Shown piece by piece: positions 41,018 to 50,310 of a stretch of DNA of 64,000 bases. A model generated the notes under the pieces. It ran no database searches. It worked only from the letters and a program-made list of their open reading frames with translations, and was not told the origin of the DNA. This DNA is from Sutterella sp047777475 (GTDB taxonomy: Bacteria > Pseudomonadota > Gammaproteobacteria > Burkholderiales > Burkholderiaceae_F). The translations under genes and the position numbers were made by a program. The stretch spans positions 372,001 to 436,000 of the forward strand of contig JBKEET010000001.1 of the NCBI GenBank assembly GCA_047777475.1. The letters are read 5' to 3'. Numbering within the stretch: position 1 is the stretch's first letter; each line of letters starts with the position of its first letter.

Positions 41018-42265
41018 ATGAATCGCTCCGACTTTGAAATCATGGCGCCCGCGGGCTCGCGCGAGGCGCTCGCCTCCGCGCTCGGCGCGGGTGCCGATTC
41101 GGTTTACTTCGGCGCCGGCGCGCTCAACATGCGCGCGGGCTCCGCCTCGCCCTTTACGGCGGCCGACCTCCCGGAGATCGCGCAGCGGTGCGGGGACGCG
41201 GGCGCCAAGAGCTACCTCGCGCTCAACACCGTGATTTACGAGCGCGACCGCGGCGAGATGCTCTCGCTCCTCGACGCCGCCGCGGGGGCGGGGGTGTCGG
41301 CCGTGATCGCCGCCGACCCCGCGGCGATGACCGCCGCGCGGGAGCGGGGCCTTTCGGTGCACCTCTCGACGCAGCTCAACATTGCCAACGCCGACTCGCT
41401 TGCTTTTTACGCGCGCTGGGCCGACACGGCGGTGCTCGCGCGCGAGCTTGACCTCGGGCAGGTCGCCGAAATCAGTGCCCTAATTAAGGAGAGGAACATC
41501 TGCGGGCCGTCGGGCAGGCCCGTGAGGATCGAGATGTTCTGCCACGGCGCGCTCTGCATGGCGGTGAGCGGGCGCTGCGCGCTCTCGCTCCACACCGGGG
41601 GCAAAAGCGCGAACCGCGGCGAGTGCCTGCAGGTCTGCCGGCGCCGCTACAGGGCCGTCGACGACGTGCGGGGCAAGGAGCTCGAAGTCGATAACGGCTA
41701 TATCTTCTCGCCCAAGGACCTCTGCACGGTCGGCATCGTCGGCCGCATGATCGCTGCGGGCGTCTCGGTTTTCAAGATCGAGGGCCGCGCGAGGAGTCCC
41801 GAGTATGTGAAGACGACGGTCGAGTGCTACGGCGAGGCCGTCCGCGCCGTCGCCGAAGGGCGCTTTACCCCCGAACTGGCGGCGAAGCTCAGGGAGCGGC
41901 TGGCGCGCGTCTTCAACCGCGGCTTCTGGGAAGGGTGGTACCTCGGCGCCGGGACGATGGCGCGCGTCGCGGCGGCGGGCTCCGCTGCCACTCAGAAAAA
42001 GCTCTACGCCGGGCGCTGCGTCAACTGGTACGCCAAGGCGAAGGCGGGCGAATTCGAAATGCACGGCGAGACCGTGCGGCCGGGCGACGAGCTTCTCGTC
42101 ATCGGTCCGACGACGGGCGTCGTCGAATTCACGCCCGATGAGATTCGCGTCGAGGGCAAAAAGGCCGGCTGCGCCCGCAAGGGCGAGTCGGCCACGATGC
42201 CCGTGGCGGAGAAAATCCGCCCGGGCGACCTGCTCTACGTGCTCCGAGCGGCGGAGCGCCGCTGA
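41018..42265 (+). CDS. U32 family peptidase (TrhP/YegQ-like)
   Basis: 415-residue member of the U32 family. Several members are not proteases but tRNA-modifying proteins (TrhP is needed for 5-hydroxyuridine formation). Landmarks: the N-terminal IMAPAGSREALASALGAGADSVYFG, the U32 signature region EMFCHGALCMAVSGRCALS with conserved cysteines, GECLQVCRRRY and the FKIEGRARSPEYV block. I start at ATG 41018, as the homologous start begins just before EIMAPAGS; an ATG at 40979 is in frame but sits on a TAGAAT promoter-like box. It is convergent with the next gene, only 4 bp apart. Confidence 0.9.
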   Translation: MNRSDFEIMAPAGSREALASALGAGADSVYFGAGALNMRAGSASPFTAADLPEIAQRCGDAGAKSYLALNTVIYERDRGEMLSLLDAAAGAGVSAVIAADPAAMTAARERGLSVHLSTQLNIANADSLAFYARWADTAVLARELDLGQVAEISALIKERNICGPSGRPVRIEMFCHGALCMAVSGRCALSLHTGGKSANRGECLQVCRRRYRAVDDVRGKELEVDNGYIFSPKDLCTVGIVGRMIAAGVSVFKIEGRARSPEYVKTTVECYGEAVRAVAEGRFTPELAAKLRERLARVFNRGFWEGWYLGAGTMARVAAAGSAATQKKLYAGRCVNWYAKAKAGEFEMHGETVRPGDELLVIGPTTGVVEFTPDEIRVEGKKAGCARKGESATMPVAEKIRPGDLLYVLRAAERR

Positions 42266-42269
42266 AGGC

Positions 42270-42698
42270 TTACTTCGCCGTGAGCAGGTCCGTGATGGTC
42301 ATCGAGAGCAGGGGCGAGGAGCGCTTGCTGATCTCGTCGTCGACGAGCTTCTTCGCGAGCACGGTGAGCGAGTCCTGAAGGCCGTTCTTCGGATCGGTGA
42401 AGGCAAGCTTCATCGCGGGCTTCGAGCACTTGTTCAGCACGAGGCGCGTGAGCGACTGCTGCGCCTTGCTCTCGACGCTCTTCACCTTGGCCTGCGGGAT
42501 CGCCTGCACCTGCTTGGCGGCGCTCGTGCGCGAGAGCGTCACGTAAGCCCACTGCAGGAGCGTCTGCTTGTCCTGCGAGGTGGCGTTCGAGTGGAGGCAT
42601 TCGGCGAGTTCGTTGCTCGCGGAGCTCGCGGCCTGAGCGGGTAGAATGGAAACCGCTGCGGCAGCAGTGACAAGCGCTGCGGCGAAAATTTTCTTCAT
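42270..42698 (-). CDS. Secreted protein of unknown function
   Basis: 142-residue protein with a clear signal peptide (residues 1-23, cleavage AQA-AS). The mature part is mostly helical, with two cysteines (ECLHSNAT and NKCSKPAM) likely disulfide-bonded. It is rich in Lys/Ser/Thr. I do not recognise a family. AGGGGAA lies upstream of the ATG at 42698. Divergent from the tadA operon, 99 bp away. Confidence 0.75.
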   Translation of the reverse strand: MKKIFAAALVTAAAAVSILPAQAASSASNELAECLHSNATSQDKQTLLQWAYVTLSRTSAAKQVQAIPQAKVKSVESKAQQSLTRLVLNKCSKPAMKLAFTDPKNGLQDSLTVLAKKLVDDEISKRSSPLLSMTITDLLTAK

Positions 42699-42797
42699 AG
42701 CTTTTTCCCCTGCCGGTTGCTTTTGGAAACCGCAGGCATTTTAAGAGATTCCGCCGCGCGCGGCGGGATTTCAGCACATTCGCTTTCACTTTTTGCC

Positions 42798-43718
42798 ATG
42801 TACCGACTTTCGGAAACCGACTATACGCTCGACGACATCGGCCGCTTCGTGGCGCTCTCCATCCGCCGCGGCCTGCCGATAGGGCGGCTCTCCGAAGAGA
42901 ACGGCGAGCGGCGCATCGCCGCGGGCGCCTTCCTGCTCGGCGGCGCCGGCACCCTGCCGCGCGGGCGCTGGCTCGAGACGGCGGATCGCTTCCTTAAAAA
43001 CGAAGGCGATTGGCTCGCGGGCACGCCGGACGAGCTGCTCGCTCTGGCCGCCGAAGAGGGCCTTCTCGAGGAGCGGGAGGGCGGCCTTGCGTCGCTCCTG
43101 ACGCCCCGGCCCGGCGTCACGAGGACAAGGCTTATCGACGAGCTTGAAAGCGCCCGGGCCATCCTCGCCGAGCGCCGCGCCCGCGCGAGGGAAGCGCTGC
43201 AGGCGAGGAACCGCGAGATCAACGCGCCCGCCGCGCCCGAAGCCGATCCCGAGCTCGACCGTCGCCTCATGCGCCTGGCGCTCGAGGAGGCGAGGAAAGC
43301 GGGCGAGGCGGGCGAAGTGCCCGTCGGCGCCGTGCTCGCCGACGAGGGCGGCCGCGTCATTGCGGCTTCCGGCAACCGGACGCTGCGCGACGGCGACCCG
43401 ACGGCGCACGCCGAGATGGTCGTGCTGCGCGAAGGGGCGAGGAAGGCGGCCAATCACCGGCTTACGGGCACGGTGCTCTGCGTGACGCTCGAGCCCTGCC
43501 CGATGTGCGCCGGCGCCATGATCCAGGCGCGCGTCGCGCGGCTCGTCTACGGCGCTTCCGACCCGGGCCTCGGCGCCGCGGGCGGCGCTTTTTCGGTCTT
43601 TTCGCTGCCGGGCGCCAACCACCGACCCGCCGTGACGGGCGGCGTGCTCGCCGAAGAAGCCGCCCGGCTCCTCAACGATTTTTTCGCGGCTCGCCGCGAA
43701 AAGGGAGAAAACGCATGA
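42798..43718 (+). CDS. tadA: tRNA adenosine(34) deaminase TadA with extra N-terminal domain
   Basis: 306-residue protein. The C-terminal half (about 153-306) is TadA: catalytic zinc site TAHAEM and LEPCPMCAGAM, typical GEVPVGAVLADEGG, and the Ala/Gly-rich YGASDPGLGAAGG. It deaminates A34 to inosine in tRNA-Arg(ACG). Residues 1-150 are an unrelated helical region without a motif I recognise (TLDDIGRFVALSIRRGLPIGRLS), ending in an Arg/Ala-rich helix. Usual TadA is 150-200 residues. ATG 42798 was chosen; an upstream TTG-type start would extend it further. First gene of a four-gene operon; its TGA overlaps the next ATG. Confidence 0.9.
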   Translation: MYRLSETDYTLDDIGRFVALSIRRGLPIGRLSEENGERRIAAGAFLLGGAGTLPRGRWLETADRFLKNEGDWLAGTPDELLALAAEEGLLEEREGGLASLLTPRPGVTRTRLIDELESARAILAERRARAREALQARNREINAPAAPEADPELDRRLMRLALEEARKAGEAGEVPVGAVLADEGGRVIAASGNRTLRDGDPTAHAEMVVLREGARKAANHRLTGTVLCVTLEPCPMCAGAMIQARVARLVYGASDPGLGAAGGAFSVFSLPGANHRPAVTGGVLAEEAARLLNDFFAARREKGENA

Positions 43719-44632
43719 ATGAGCGGCCTTTCAAGGGTAAGACGCTGGTCGTGACCGCGCCTTCGCGCCAGTGGGTGCGCGAGACGGGCGGCATCGACTG
43801 GGACCTGCGGCGGCAGGCGTTTGCCGCCGCCGAGGCGCTCGGCTTCGATGTCGTCGAGCTCGAAACGACGATGCTCGAAGAAAAGCGCTTTGCGGGCAGC
43901 GACGCGGAGCGCGCCCGCGATTTCGTCAGCGCGCTCACCGAAGTGCCGGGCGACGCCGTCATGGCGCTTCGCGGCGGCTACGGCGCGTCGCGCATCCTTG
44001 ATCTTATCGACGACTGGGGCGCGCTCGCCAAGACGAAGCGCCCCGTGATCGGTTACTCGGATTTCACGGCGCTCAGCCTCGCGCTGCTCACGAGCGGCAT
44101 GAGGGCGACCTGGCAGGGCCCGACGCTGCGGGACCTGATCGATCCCGCGCCGCTCACCATAGCGGGGCTCGAAACGGCGCTCGGCATGCGGCCGCTCGAC
44201 GTCGCCTGGGATACCGGCTTTTCGGGAAGCCTCGGCGTAAGCGGCACGCTCTGGGGCGGCAACCTCTCGGTCATGACGAGCCTCGCGGGCACGTTCTGGA
44301 TGCCGCACGTCGAAGACGGCATCCTCTTCATCGAGGACGTGGGCGAGGCGGCCTACCGCATCGAGCGCATGCTGCTCACGCTCGACATGTCGGGCGCGAC
44401 CTTCCGGCAGAAGGCGATCCTCGTCGGGCAGATGACGGGCGCGGACCGCGCCGTCGGCTGGAAGGGCGATTTCTCGCTTTCCGACGCGCTCGCCTATATC
44501 GCCGAGCGCACGGGCATCCCCGTCATCACGGGGCTGCCTTTCGGGCACGTGCACGAGAAGTGCGCGCTGCCCGTCGGGCAGAAAGTGCGGCTCACGGTCT
44601 CGGGCGGCCGGGCGCGGCTGCAGGGAGAATAG
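43715..44632 (+). CDS. ldcA: LD-carboxypeptidase (S66 family)
   Basis: Cytoplasmic serine peptidase that removes the terminal D-Ala from muropeptide tetrapeptides during peptidoglycan recycling. The 305-residue protein has the nucleophile in VIGYSDFTAL (Ser115, same number as in the P. aeruginosa enzyme), Glu207 in LFIEDVGE and His278 in GLPFGHVH. MALRGGYGASRILD is the family's second landmark. ATGA overlap with tadA; the hybrid kinase gene begins 3 nt after its stop. Confidence 0.93.
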   Translation: MNERPFKGKTLVVTAPSRQWVRETGGIDWDLRRQAFAAAEALGFDVVELETTMLEEKRFAGSDAERARDFVSALTEVPGDAVMALRGGYGASRILDLIDDWGALAKTKRPVIGYSDFTALSLALLTSGMRATWQGPTLRDLIDPAPLTIAGLETALGMRPLDVAWDTGFSGSLGVSGTLWGGNLSVMTSLAGTFWMPHVEDGILFIEDVGEAAYRIERMLLTLDMSGATFRQKAILVGQMTGADRAVGWKGDFSLSDALAYIAERTGIPVITGLPFGHVHEKCALPVGQKVRLTVSGGRARLQGE

Positions 44633-44635
44633 CCA

Positions 44636-46531
44636 ATGAGGCTTCCCGTCAAAGAGCAGACGCTGCGGTTCCTGCGGCGCTTCTTCCACAACCCGGGCGG
44701 GCACCGGCCGATCACCGCGCGCACGCTCTCGAAGCTCATCCTCACGGCGATCCGGCTGCTGCCGGTCGCGCTCACGGCGCAGTTCTGCGGCTTCGTGAGC
44801 CTCGTGACGGGTTACTGGTCGACGGGCGCCTTCAACGTCTTCCTCGGCATCTGGTTTGCGCTCGGCATCCTTTACATCCTGCTTTCGCTGCGGTTCGTGC
44901 GCCATTACTGGCGCGACGCCGAGCGCGTCGCGCGCATCCGCCTCTGGGTGCGGCGCTGGACGCTGCTCGCGACCTTCTCGGGCCTGCTCTGGGGCGTCGC
45001 CGGGCCGACGCTGCTCGTGGCCGCGCCCGGCGTGCGGCTTTCGATCGTCGCGGTGATCGTCGGCGTGACGTTCGCTTCCTGGCCCGTCTTCTCGTGCTGG
45101 CTCCCGTCGCTCATCGTCTTCACGGCGTTCTCGCTCGCGCCGCTCACGGCCGCGATCGCCGTGCAGTACGGCCTGAGCCGCGTCTACATCGCGATGATCG
45201 TGCTCGTGCTCACGGTCTTCATCTTTTACGCCGGACGGCGCCTGAACGAGCTCATCGTCTCGGCCGTCGTCACCGACGAGCAGAACCAGCGCCTCGTGGC
45301 GAGGCTTCGCGCCGAGGTGCACCGCTCGGAGCTCGAGCGGCGCAAGACGCAGCTCGAAAGCGAACGGCGCTCGCGCTTCTTTGCCGCCGCAAACCACGAC
45401 ATCCGCCAGCCGCTGCAGGCGATGGGCATCTACCTCGACATCCTGAAGCGGCGCGTCACACCCGCCACGCAGCCGATCGTCGAGCAGCTCTCCGCCACGA
45501 GCGCCTCGATTTCGACGCTCGTCGAGCAGATCCTCATGGTGACGCGCATGGAGTTCGGGCAGGTGCAGATCCATCCCGAGCACGTCTTCGTGCCCGACCT
45601 CTTGAACGAACTCGCCGCGCAGAGCCGCCCGATCGCGCTCAAGAAAGGCCTGCGGCTTCGCGTGAGCGCCGTGCCCGCGTCGATCTTCACGGACCGTTCG
45701 CTCGTGAGCCGCGCGCTCAAGAACCTCATCAGCAACGCCATCGCGTATTCCGACCCGAAGGCGAAGGTCCCCGAGATCGTGCTCGGCGCCCGGCGCGTCG
45801 GGAGCCGCCTCGTGATCGGCGTCTACGACTGCGGCCCCGGCATCGCGCTTGAGGACAGGGAGCGGATCTTCTCGACCTTCTACCGCGGCGAATCGGGCCG
45901 CGGGCAGCCCGGCTCGGGCTACGGCCTCGGGCTTTCGATCGTGCGCGGCATCGCGCGGCAGCTCGGCATCAAGGTGACGCTCGGCTCCGTCATAGGCCGC
46001 GGCAGCGTCTTCCGGCTCACGTTCAGCATCGACGAGTCCGAGCAGGCCGACAGGCTCCGCGAGCCCGATGCGGAAAACCCCGCCATCGTGCCGATCCCGG
46101 GCACCGTGCTGTTCCTCGAAGACAACCGCGTGGTGCGCGAGGCGATCGAGGGGCTCCTGAAGAGCTGGGGCGCCGACGTGATCGCCGCGGCCGCGCCCGA
46201 CGCCGCCTTCTTCGAGGCGGCCGCGCGGGCGGGGAACCTCGCCGCGGCGGTGAGCGACTACAACTTGGGCGAGGGCGAGCCCACCGGGCTCGAAGTGATC
46301 GGCTTCCTCGAAGGGCGCCTCGGGCGCCCGGTGCCGGCCGTGCTGCTCACGGCGGTGGCCGCCGACCTGATCGAGCACGCTTACGAGAAAGCGCGCGCCG
46401 AGCATCGCGCCATGCCGTCCGTCATGCCGGGCATCCTGCAGAAACCGGCCGAGGCGGCGGCGCTCAACGCCGCCCTGGCGCGCGCGATCGCCGCGCAGAA
46501 GGGGAGGGAAACCGGCCATGGGAACGCTTAA
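44636..46531 (+). CDS. Hybrid sensor histidine kinase
   Basis: 631-residue protein. Residues about 38-205 contain six hydrophobic segments, so the sensor is membrane-embedded with little periplasmic exposure. HisKA follows, with the phospho-His 254 in ANHDIRQPLQA. HATPase boxes are NLISNAIAYSDP, DCGPGIALEDRERIFSTFYRGE and GYGLGLSIVRG. The C-terminal receiver domain (about 500-615) carries LFLEDNRVVREA and Asp541 (SDYNLGEGEPTG). The HDIRQP H-box is characteristic of the RpfC/ATPase-type hybrid kinases that often pair with LuxR-type regulators; one such regulator lies convergently at 47700. Its stop overlaps the next gene by 14 nt. Confidence 0.92.
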   Translation: MRLPVKEQTLRFLRRFFHNPGGHRPITARTLSKLILTAIRLLPVALTAQFCGFVSLVTGYWSTGAFNVFLGIWFALGILYILLSLRFVRHYWRDAERVARIRLWVRRWTLLATFSGLLWGVAGPTLLVAAPGVRLSIVAVIVGVTFASWPVFSCWLPSLIVFTAFSLAPLTAAIAVQYGLSRVYIAMIVLVLTVFIFYAGRRLNELIVSAVVTDEQNQRLVARLRAEVHRSELERRKTQLESERRSRFFAAANHDIRQPLQAMGIYLDILKRRVTPATQPIVEQLSATSASISTLVEQILMVTRMEFGQVQIHPEHVFVPDLLNELAAQSRPIALKKGLRLRVSAVPASIFTDRSLVSRALKNLISNAIAYSDPKAKVPEIVLGARRVGSRLVIGVYDCGPGIALEDRERIFSTFYRGESGRGQPGSGYGLGLSIVRGIARQLGIKVTLGSVIGRGSVFRLTFSIDESEQADRLREPDAENPAIVPIPGTVLFLEDNRVVREAIEGLLKSWGADVIAAAAPDAAFFEAAARAGNLAAAVSDYNLGEGEPTGLEVIGFLEGRLGRPVPAVLLTAVAADLIEHAYEKARAEHRAMPSVMPGILQKPAEAAALNAALARAIAAQKGRETGHGNA

Positions 46532-47699
46532 GCGCGCGGCCGCACTCTTATTGGCGCTCTTTGCCGCTGCCGCCTTTGCGGCGGAAGGGGACGGGACGCT
46601 GCTCCCGCACGGCCAAAAGAGCTTTGAAGCCTACGCGCAGGACGCCCGCGCCTACGTCGAGGCCAACCGCCGCTGGGTGACCGAAGGGGCGCTTCGCGCG
46701 GCGGAGCTCGAGGCGAACCTGCCGCACGAATACATGCCCGAGCACCCCGACGGGCGCGCGATCCTGCTTGTGCACGGCCTCGGCGACTCGCCCTTCACGT
46801 TCGACGAGATCGCCCGCGACCTGGCCAAGGAAGGCATCCTCGTGAGGACGGTGCTGCTGCCCGGCTGCGGCACGAAGCCCGCCGACATGATGAAGGTGAC
46901 GCAGGAGGACTGGCGCCGCACGGTCGAGGAGCAGGCCGGCCTGCTCAGGGCGCAAGCAACGTCTTTCTGGATTGGCGGCTATTCGATGGGCGGCGACCTT
47001 GCGATCGACTACGCCGCAAGGCATCAGGGCGAGGTGAAGGGGCTCGTGCTCTTTTCGCCCGCCGCAGCGGTGCGCTCGCGCCTTGCCGCGCTCGCGGTGC
47101 CCGCCTCGCACGTGAGGGACTGGCTCACGGCGCCCGAGGAGCGCCCGAACGGCGGGCAGAACCCGCTGCAGTACCTCATCACGCCGATGAAGGGGCTTGC
47201 GGCCTTTTACCGCACGATGACCGCGGCGCAGGAAGGGCTTGAAAAGCTCGAAAAGGACCGCTGGCGCGGCCGCTGGTTCGCGGCGCTCGCCGCCAGGGAC
47301 GGCCTTGTGAAAACGGAGGCGCTGCTCCCGCAGTTACAGCGCATCGCAAAGGGAACCCGCTCGGCTTTCCTGTGGTACGGGACGCTCCCGAAAGGCGCCG
47401 ATGCGGCGGGGACGCAGGCCCTGCCCGATGCGATCGGCGAGCTTAAGATCGCGGGGTTCTCGCACATGGCGCTCACCTACAGCGAGCGCAACCCGTTTTA
47501 CGGGAAAAAGGGCACGGTGCGCTTTTGCTGGAACGGGCAGGGCAAGGCGGAGTCGCTTGCCTGCGAAAAAGGGGCCGACGTCTGCTTTTCGGGCGACGGC
47601 CAGCAGCCGGAGGGAGCGGGCGGCTGCGCCAAGCTCACCTGGAATCCTTATTACGGCGAGCAGCTTAAGGCCATCCTCTCGGTGATGGCCGAACCCTGA
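46518..47699 (+). CDS. Exported alpha/beta hydrolase
   Basis: 393-residue serine hydrolase with a signal peptide (residues 1-21, cleavage AFA-AE), so periplasmic. Oxyanion-hole motif ILLVHGLGDSPFTF, nucleophile elbow GGYSMGGDLA and a late His in GFSHMAL complete the triad. Its form resembles carboxylesterase/monoacylglycerol lipase relatives. An insertion with cysteines (near residues 340-375) follows the core. It is the last gene of the tadA-ldcA-kinase operon, overlapping the kinase by 14 nt. Substrate unknown. Confidence 0.85.
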   Translation: MGTLKRAAALLLALFAAAAFAAEGDGTLLPHGQKSFEAYAQDARAYVEANRRWVTEGALRAAELEANLPHEYMPEHPDGRAILLVHGLGDSPFTFDEIARDLAKEGILVRTVLLPGCGTKPADMMKVTQEDWRRTVEEQAGLLRAQATSFWIGGYSMGGDLAIDYAARHQGEVKGLVLFSPAAAVRSRLAALAVPASHVRDWLTAPEERPNGGQNPLQYLITPMKGLAAFYRTMTAAQEGLEKLEKDRWRGRWFAALAARDGLVKTEALLPQLQRIAKGTRSAFLWYGTLPKGADAAGTQALPDAIGELKIAGFSHMALTYSERNPFYGKKGTVRFCWNGQGKAESLACEKGADVCFSGDGQQPEGAGGCAKLTWNPYYGEQLKAILSVMAEP

Positions 47700-48359
47700 T
47701 CAGATGACGATGTCGAAGCCCGCGCGGCGCGCGGCAATGAGCGCTTCGGTGCGGTTGCTCGCGCCGAAGGCGCGGTAAATCGCCGAGACGTGCGTCTTGA
47801 CGGTGCCTTCAGAGAGGTTGAGCTCGAGGCAGATGCGCTTGATGGGGGCGCCGCTGGCGAGCAGTGCGAGGACCTGCTTCTGGCGCTCGGTGAGGTGCAC
47901 GCCTTCCTCGGCGGGCTCGAGGTGCTTGGCAGTCTCAAGGAAGAAGCCCTGGCGCTGGCTCTCTTCGAGCAGCTTCGAGGGGATGAAGACGCCGCCCTTC
48001 AGCACGAAGTCGATGGCGCCCGTGAGCGTCTTGGTGTCGAAGGACTTCGGCACGAAGCCAGCGGCGCCGAGCTGCAGCACGCGCATGATGTTCTCGCGGT
48101 CGGTCATGCCCGAGACAACGAGGATCTTCAGCATCGGCTCGCGGCGCACGATCTCTTCCATGAGTTCCGTGCCCGTGACGCCCGGGAGCGAGAGGTCGAG
48201 GATGAGCAGGTCGGCCGACGCGCCGTGCTCGTCGACGAGCTTCAGCGCGTCTTCGGCGGTGGCCGCCGTATGGATCTCCGCCTCGGGATCGCGGTCTTGG
48301 AGCATCATCGAGAGCGCGGTCGAGATCAGGGCGTGATCGTCGACAATCAAATATTTCAA
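47700..48359 (-). CDS. LuxR-family (NarL-type) response regulator
   Basis: 219-residue regulator with a receiver domain (Asp55 in LILDLSLPG, D7/D8, Lys in GFVPKSF) and a C-terminal LuxR HTH (LTERQKQVLALLASGAPIKRICLELNLSEGTVKTHVSAIYR). I start at TTG 48359 (MKYLIVDD), which has GGAG six bases upstream; an in-frame TTG at 48413 has none. It is convergent with the operon carrying the hybrid kinase, which makes a functional pairing likely but unproven. Confidence 0.9.
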   Translation of the reverse strand: MKYLIVDDHALISTALSMMLQDRDPEAEIHTAATAEDALKLVDEHGASADLLILDLSLPGVTGTELMEEIVRREPMLKILVVSGMTDRENIMRVLQLGAAGFVPKSFDTKTLTGAIDFVLKGGVFIPSKLLEESQRQGFFLETAKHLEPAEEGVHLTERQKQVLALLASGAPIKRICLELNLSEGTVKTHVSAIYRAFGASNRTEALIAARRAGFDIVI

Positions 48360-48440
48360 AGTTTTCTCCGCTTGAAGCGGGGCGCGTCCGCTGAAAGCGG
48401 ATCGCCCCGGCAATCTATAAAGTCTAACGCGAAAGCGAAG

Positions 48441-48473
48441 GCGGCCGCGGACGGATAAAACCGCCGCGGCCGC
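48441..48473 (-). terminator. GC hairpin after the C69 peptidase gene
   Basis: GCGGCCGCGG / CCGCGGCCGC ten-base-pair stem without a clear T-run, between the C69 stop and the LuxR regulator. Confidence 0.4.
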
Positions 48474-48497
48474 GCGGAGACGAAAGCTGAATCCCGT

Positions 48498-50009
48498 TTA
48501 ATCGGGCTTCTTGCGGTTGTTGAACGGGATGTAGGCCTCGATGTCGTTGATGCGCACGGTCATCACCTCGTCGGTGAGCCGGTCGGCGAGGGCGTCGGCG
48601 CGCGCGAGCGTGTCGGTGCTGAAGTCGTCGAGCAGCTTCTGCGCGCCCTTCGGATCGGTCTTCACGGTCTTCAGGTACTGCGTCTCCATCGCCTTCTGGC
48701 GCTCGGCCGTCTCGGCCTCAAAGCCGCGGAAGGCCTTCTGCACGATCGGCGCGAGCTTCGGGTAGTCGGTCATCACGATGCCCTGGAGCTTACGGATCTT
48801 CCAGAACGAAGAGGCGCTGTCGGCCCGGTCGGTGCCCGTGCTGTAGCTCTGCGGCACCGTGCCGATGCCCTGGTAGAAGGGCACGAAGACCGAGAGGTCG
48901 GCCATGCCGAGCGAGAGCCAGTGCACTTCGCCGATCGCCTTGGGCATGTCGGGCCGCACCTGCAGGATGTGCGTCTGGAACGCGCGGAAGACGCTGATCG
49001 GACGGTACTTCGAGTCGGGCTTCAGGCCGTTGGTGTACGGGTCGAATTCCATGCCCTGGTAGTGGTTGCGCATGATCGTGCGCAGGTCGTCGAGCGTGAG
49101 CTTCTTCTCGGGCTTCGCAAAGACCGGGAAGGAGCGGCCTTCGTCGATCTTCTGCTCGACCGAGGGCGTGAAGGCGCGCTGGATCGCCCAGACGCGCGGG
49201 TCGTTGTAGGTGCGGTCGCGCGCGTCGTTGCGCGCATAGGCCTTGGTGAAGCTGAAGGCCCCGTCCTTGGGATTCCAGAGGCCGTGCTCCTTCGCAAACG
49301 AGACGAGCGTCTTCGAGCCCATGAAGTCGGGGTCGTTCTCGCGGTACTCCTGCAGGCGGCTCTGGTTGCCGGAGGCGAAGTACTGCGCCTTCGGGATGCG
49401 CCGCGCCATCCACTGGTGCCCCGAGCCGGTCTCGAGGTACCAGAGCTCCTTTTCGTCCACGAAGGCGACGCCCATGCCTTCGGCGGCGCCCGCCTTCTCG
49501 ATGATGCTGCCGAGGATCTGCGCGCCTTCGCGGGCGGAGTGCGCCCGCGGCAGCAGCACGTTGGTGATGTCCATCTCGCTGATGCCCGAGGCCTCGTTGT
49601 AGGGATCGGCCTTGAGCGCCTCGGGGCTCGCGTAGATCGATTCGGTGCCGGAGATGCCGACGCCGAGCTCGTTGAAGCCCGCGGCGCCGTCGTTGAAGAG
49701 CTTCGGATCGGAGACGCCCTTCATCCAGCTCGGCGTCGAGGAGAAGGCGAGCGCGTTCTCCGGGAGCGGCCAGGCGAAGTCGTTGGCGTCCTCGCTCAGC
49801 GCCTTCGGGCGGTACTCGCCTTTCTGGCCCTTGACGGCGGGATGCTTGACCATCCACTGCGCGACGTTGACGTGGCCGTCGACGGAGCGCGCGATGAAGA
49901 AGCTCCCGTCGGCGCTCGCGGCGCGGTCGACGAGGATGGTGGTGCAGGCCATGGCGGAGCCTGCGGCGGCCGAGACGGCCGCGGCGATGACGAGTCTGCG
50001 GAAAAGCAT
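48498..50009 (-). CDS. C69 family exported dipeptidase
   Basis: 503-residue Ntn-hydrolase of the C69 (PepD-like) family. Signal peptide residues 1-21 end in AMA, leaving CTTILVDR, so the mature N-terminal Cys is the nucleophile. Other landmarks are GSFFIARSVDGH, GFNELGVGISGTESIY, ARSAREGAQILG-like helix, GVAFVDEKELWYLETGSGHQW and ASGNQSRL. It cleaves dipeptides in the periplasm and would supply amino acids. ATG 50009 has GGAGG seven bases upstream; longer starts run through the untranslated leader. Confidence 0.9.
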   Translation of the reverse strand: MLFRRLVIAAAVSAAAGSAMACTTILVDRAASADGSFFIARSVDGHVNVAQWMVKHPAVKGQKGEYRPKALSEDANDFAWPLPENALAFSSTPSWMKGVSDPKLFNDGAAGFNELGVGISGTESIYASPEALKADPYNEASGISEMDITNVLLPRAHSAREGAQILGSIIEKAGAAEGMGVAFVDEKELWYLETGSGHQWMARRIPKAQYFASGNQSRLQEYRENDPDFMGSKTLVSFAKEHGLWNPKDGAFSFTKAYARNDARDRTYNDPRVWAIQRAFTPSVEQKIDEGRSFPVFAKPEKKLTLDDLRTIMRNHYQGMEFDPYTNGLKPDSKYRPISVFRAFQTHILQVRPDMPKAIGEVHWLSLGMADLSVFVPFYQGIGTVPQSYSTGTDRADSASSFWKIRKLQGIVMTDYPKLAPIVQKAFRGFEAETAERQKAMETQYLKTVKTDPKGAQKLLDDFSTDTLARADALADRLTDEVMTVRINDIEAYIPFNNRKKPD

Positions 50010-50310
50010 GGAATGCCTCCCAAAAAAATTATTCTTTTGCGTTGAACGAAGCCGACCGTCCTTTAAATAAGACGGCGGCAGTCCGTGCGCCCGCTTTTTC
50101 GTTTGCTCTGTCTGTCTTTGCACTGCAGGCGTTTCCGAAGGGAGGGCGTTCGGAAGGCCCGCTGAAAGCTTTGGCGCAGCACACGGATTCTAGGTAGTTT
50201 GCCTTAGTTTCTCCATAAAGGAAAACGCTGAGGGCGTTGCGCACAAAAATGGGGTGCGGGACTTCGCCGTCCCGCACCCCCTTCAAGGGCGAGCCTTAAG
50301 GAACGCCGCT
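50010..50310. other. Intergenic region upstream of the C69 peptidase gene
   Basis: About 300 bp with the ppk terminator at its right end and the C69 promoter on the minus strand; no gene seen. Confidence 0.5.
50244..50281 (-). terminator. Terminator after ppk
   Basis: GGGGTGCGGGAC / GTCCCGCACCCC twelve-base-pair stem, 6-nt loop, ATTTTTG on the minus strand. Confidence 0.85.
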
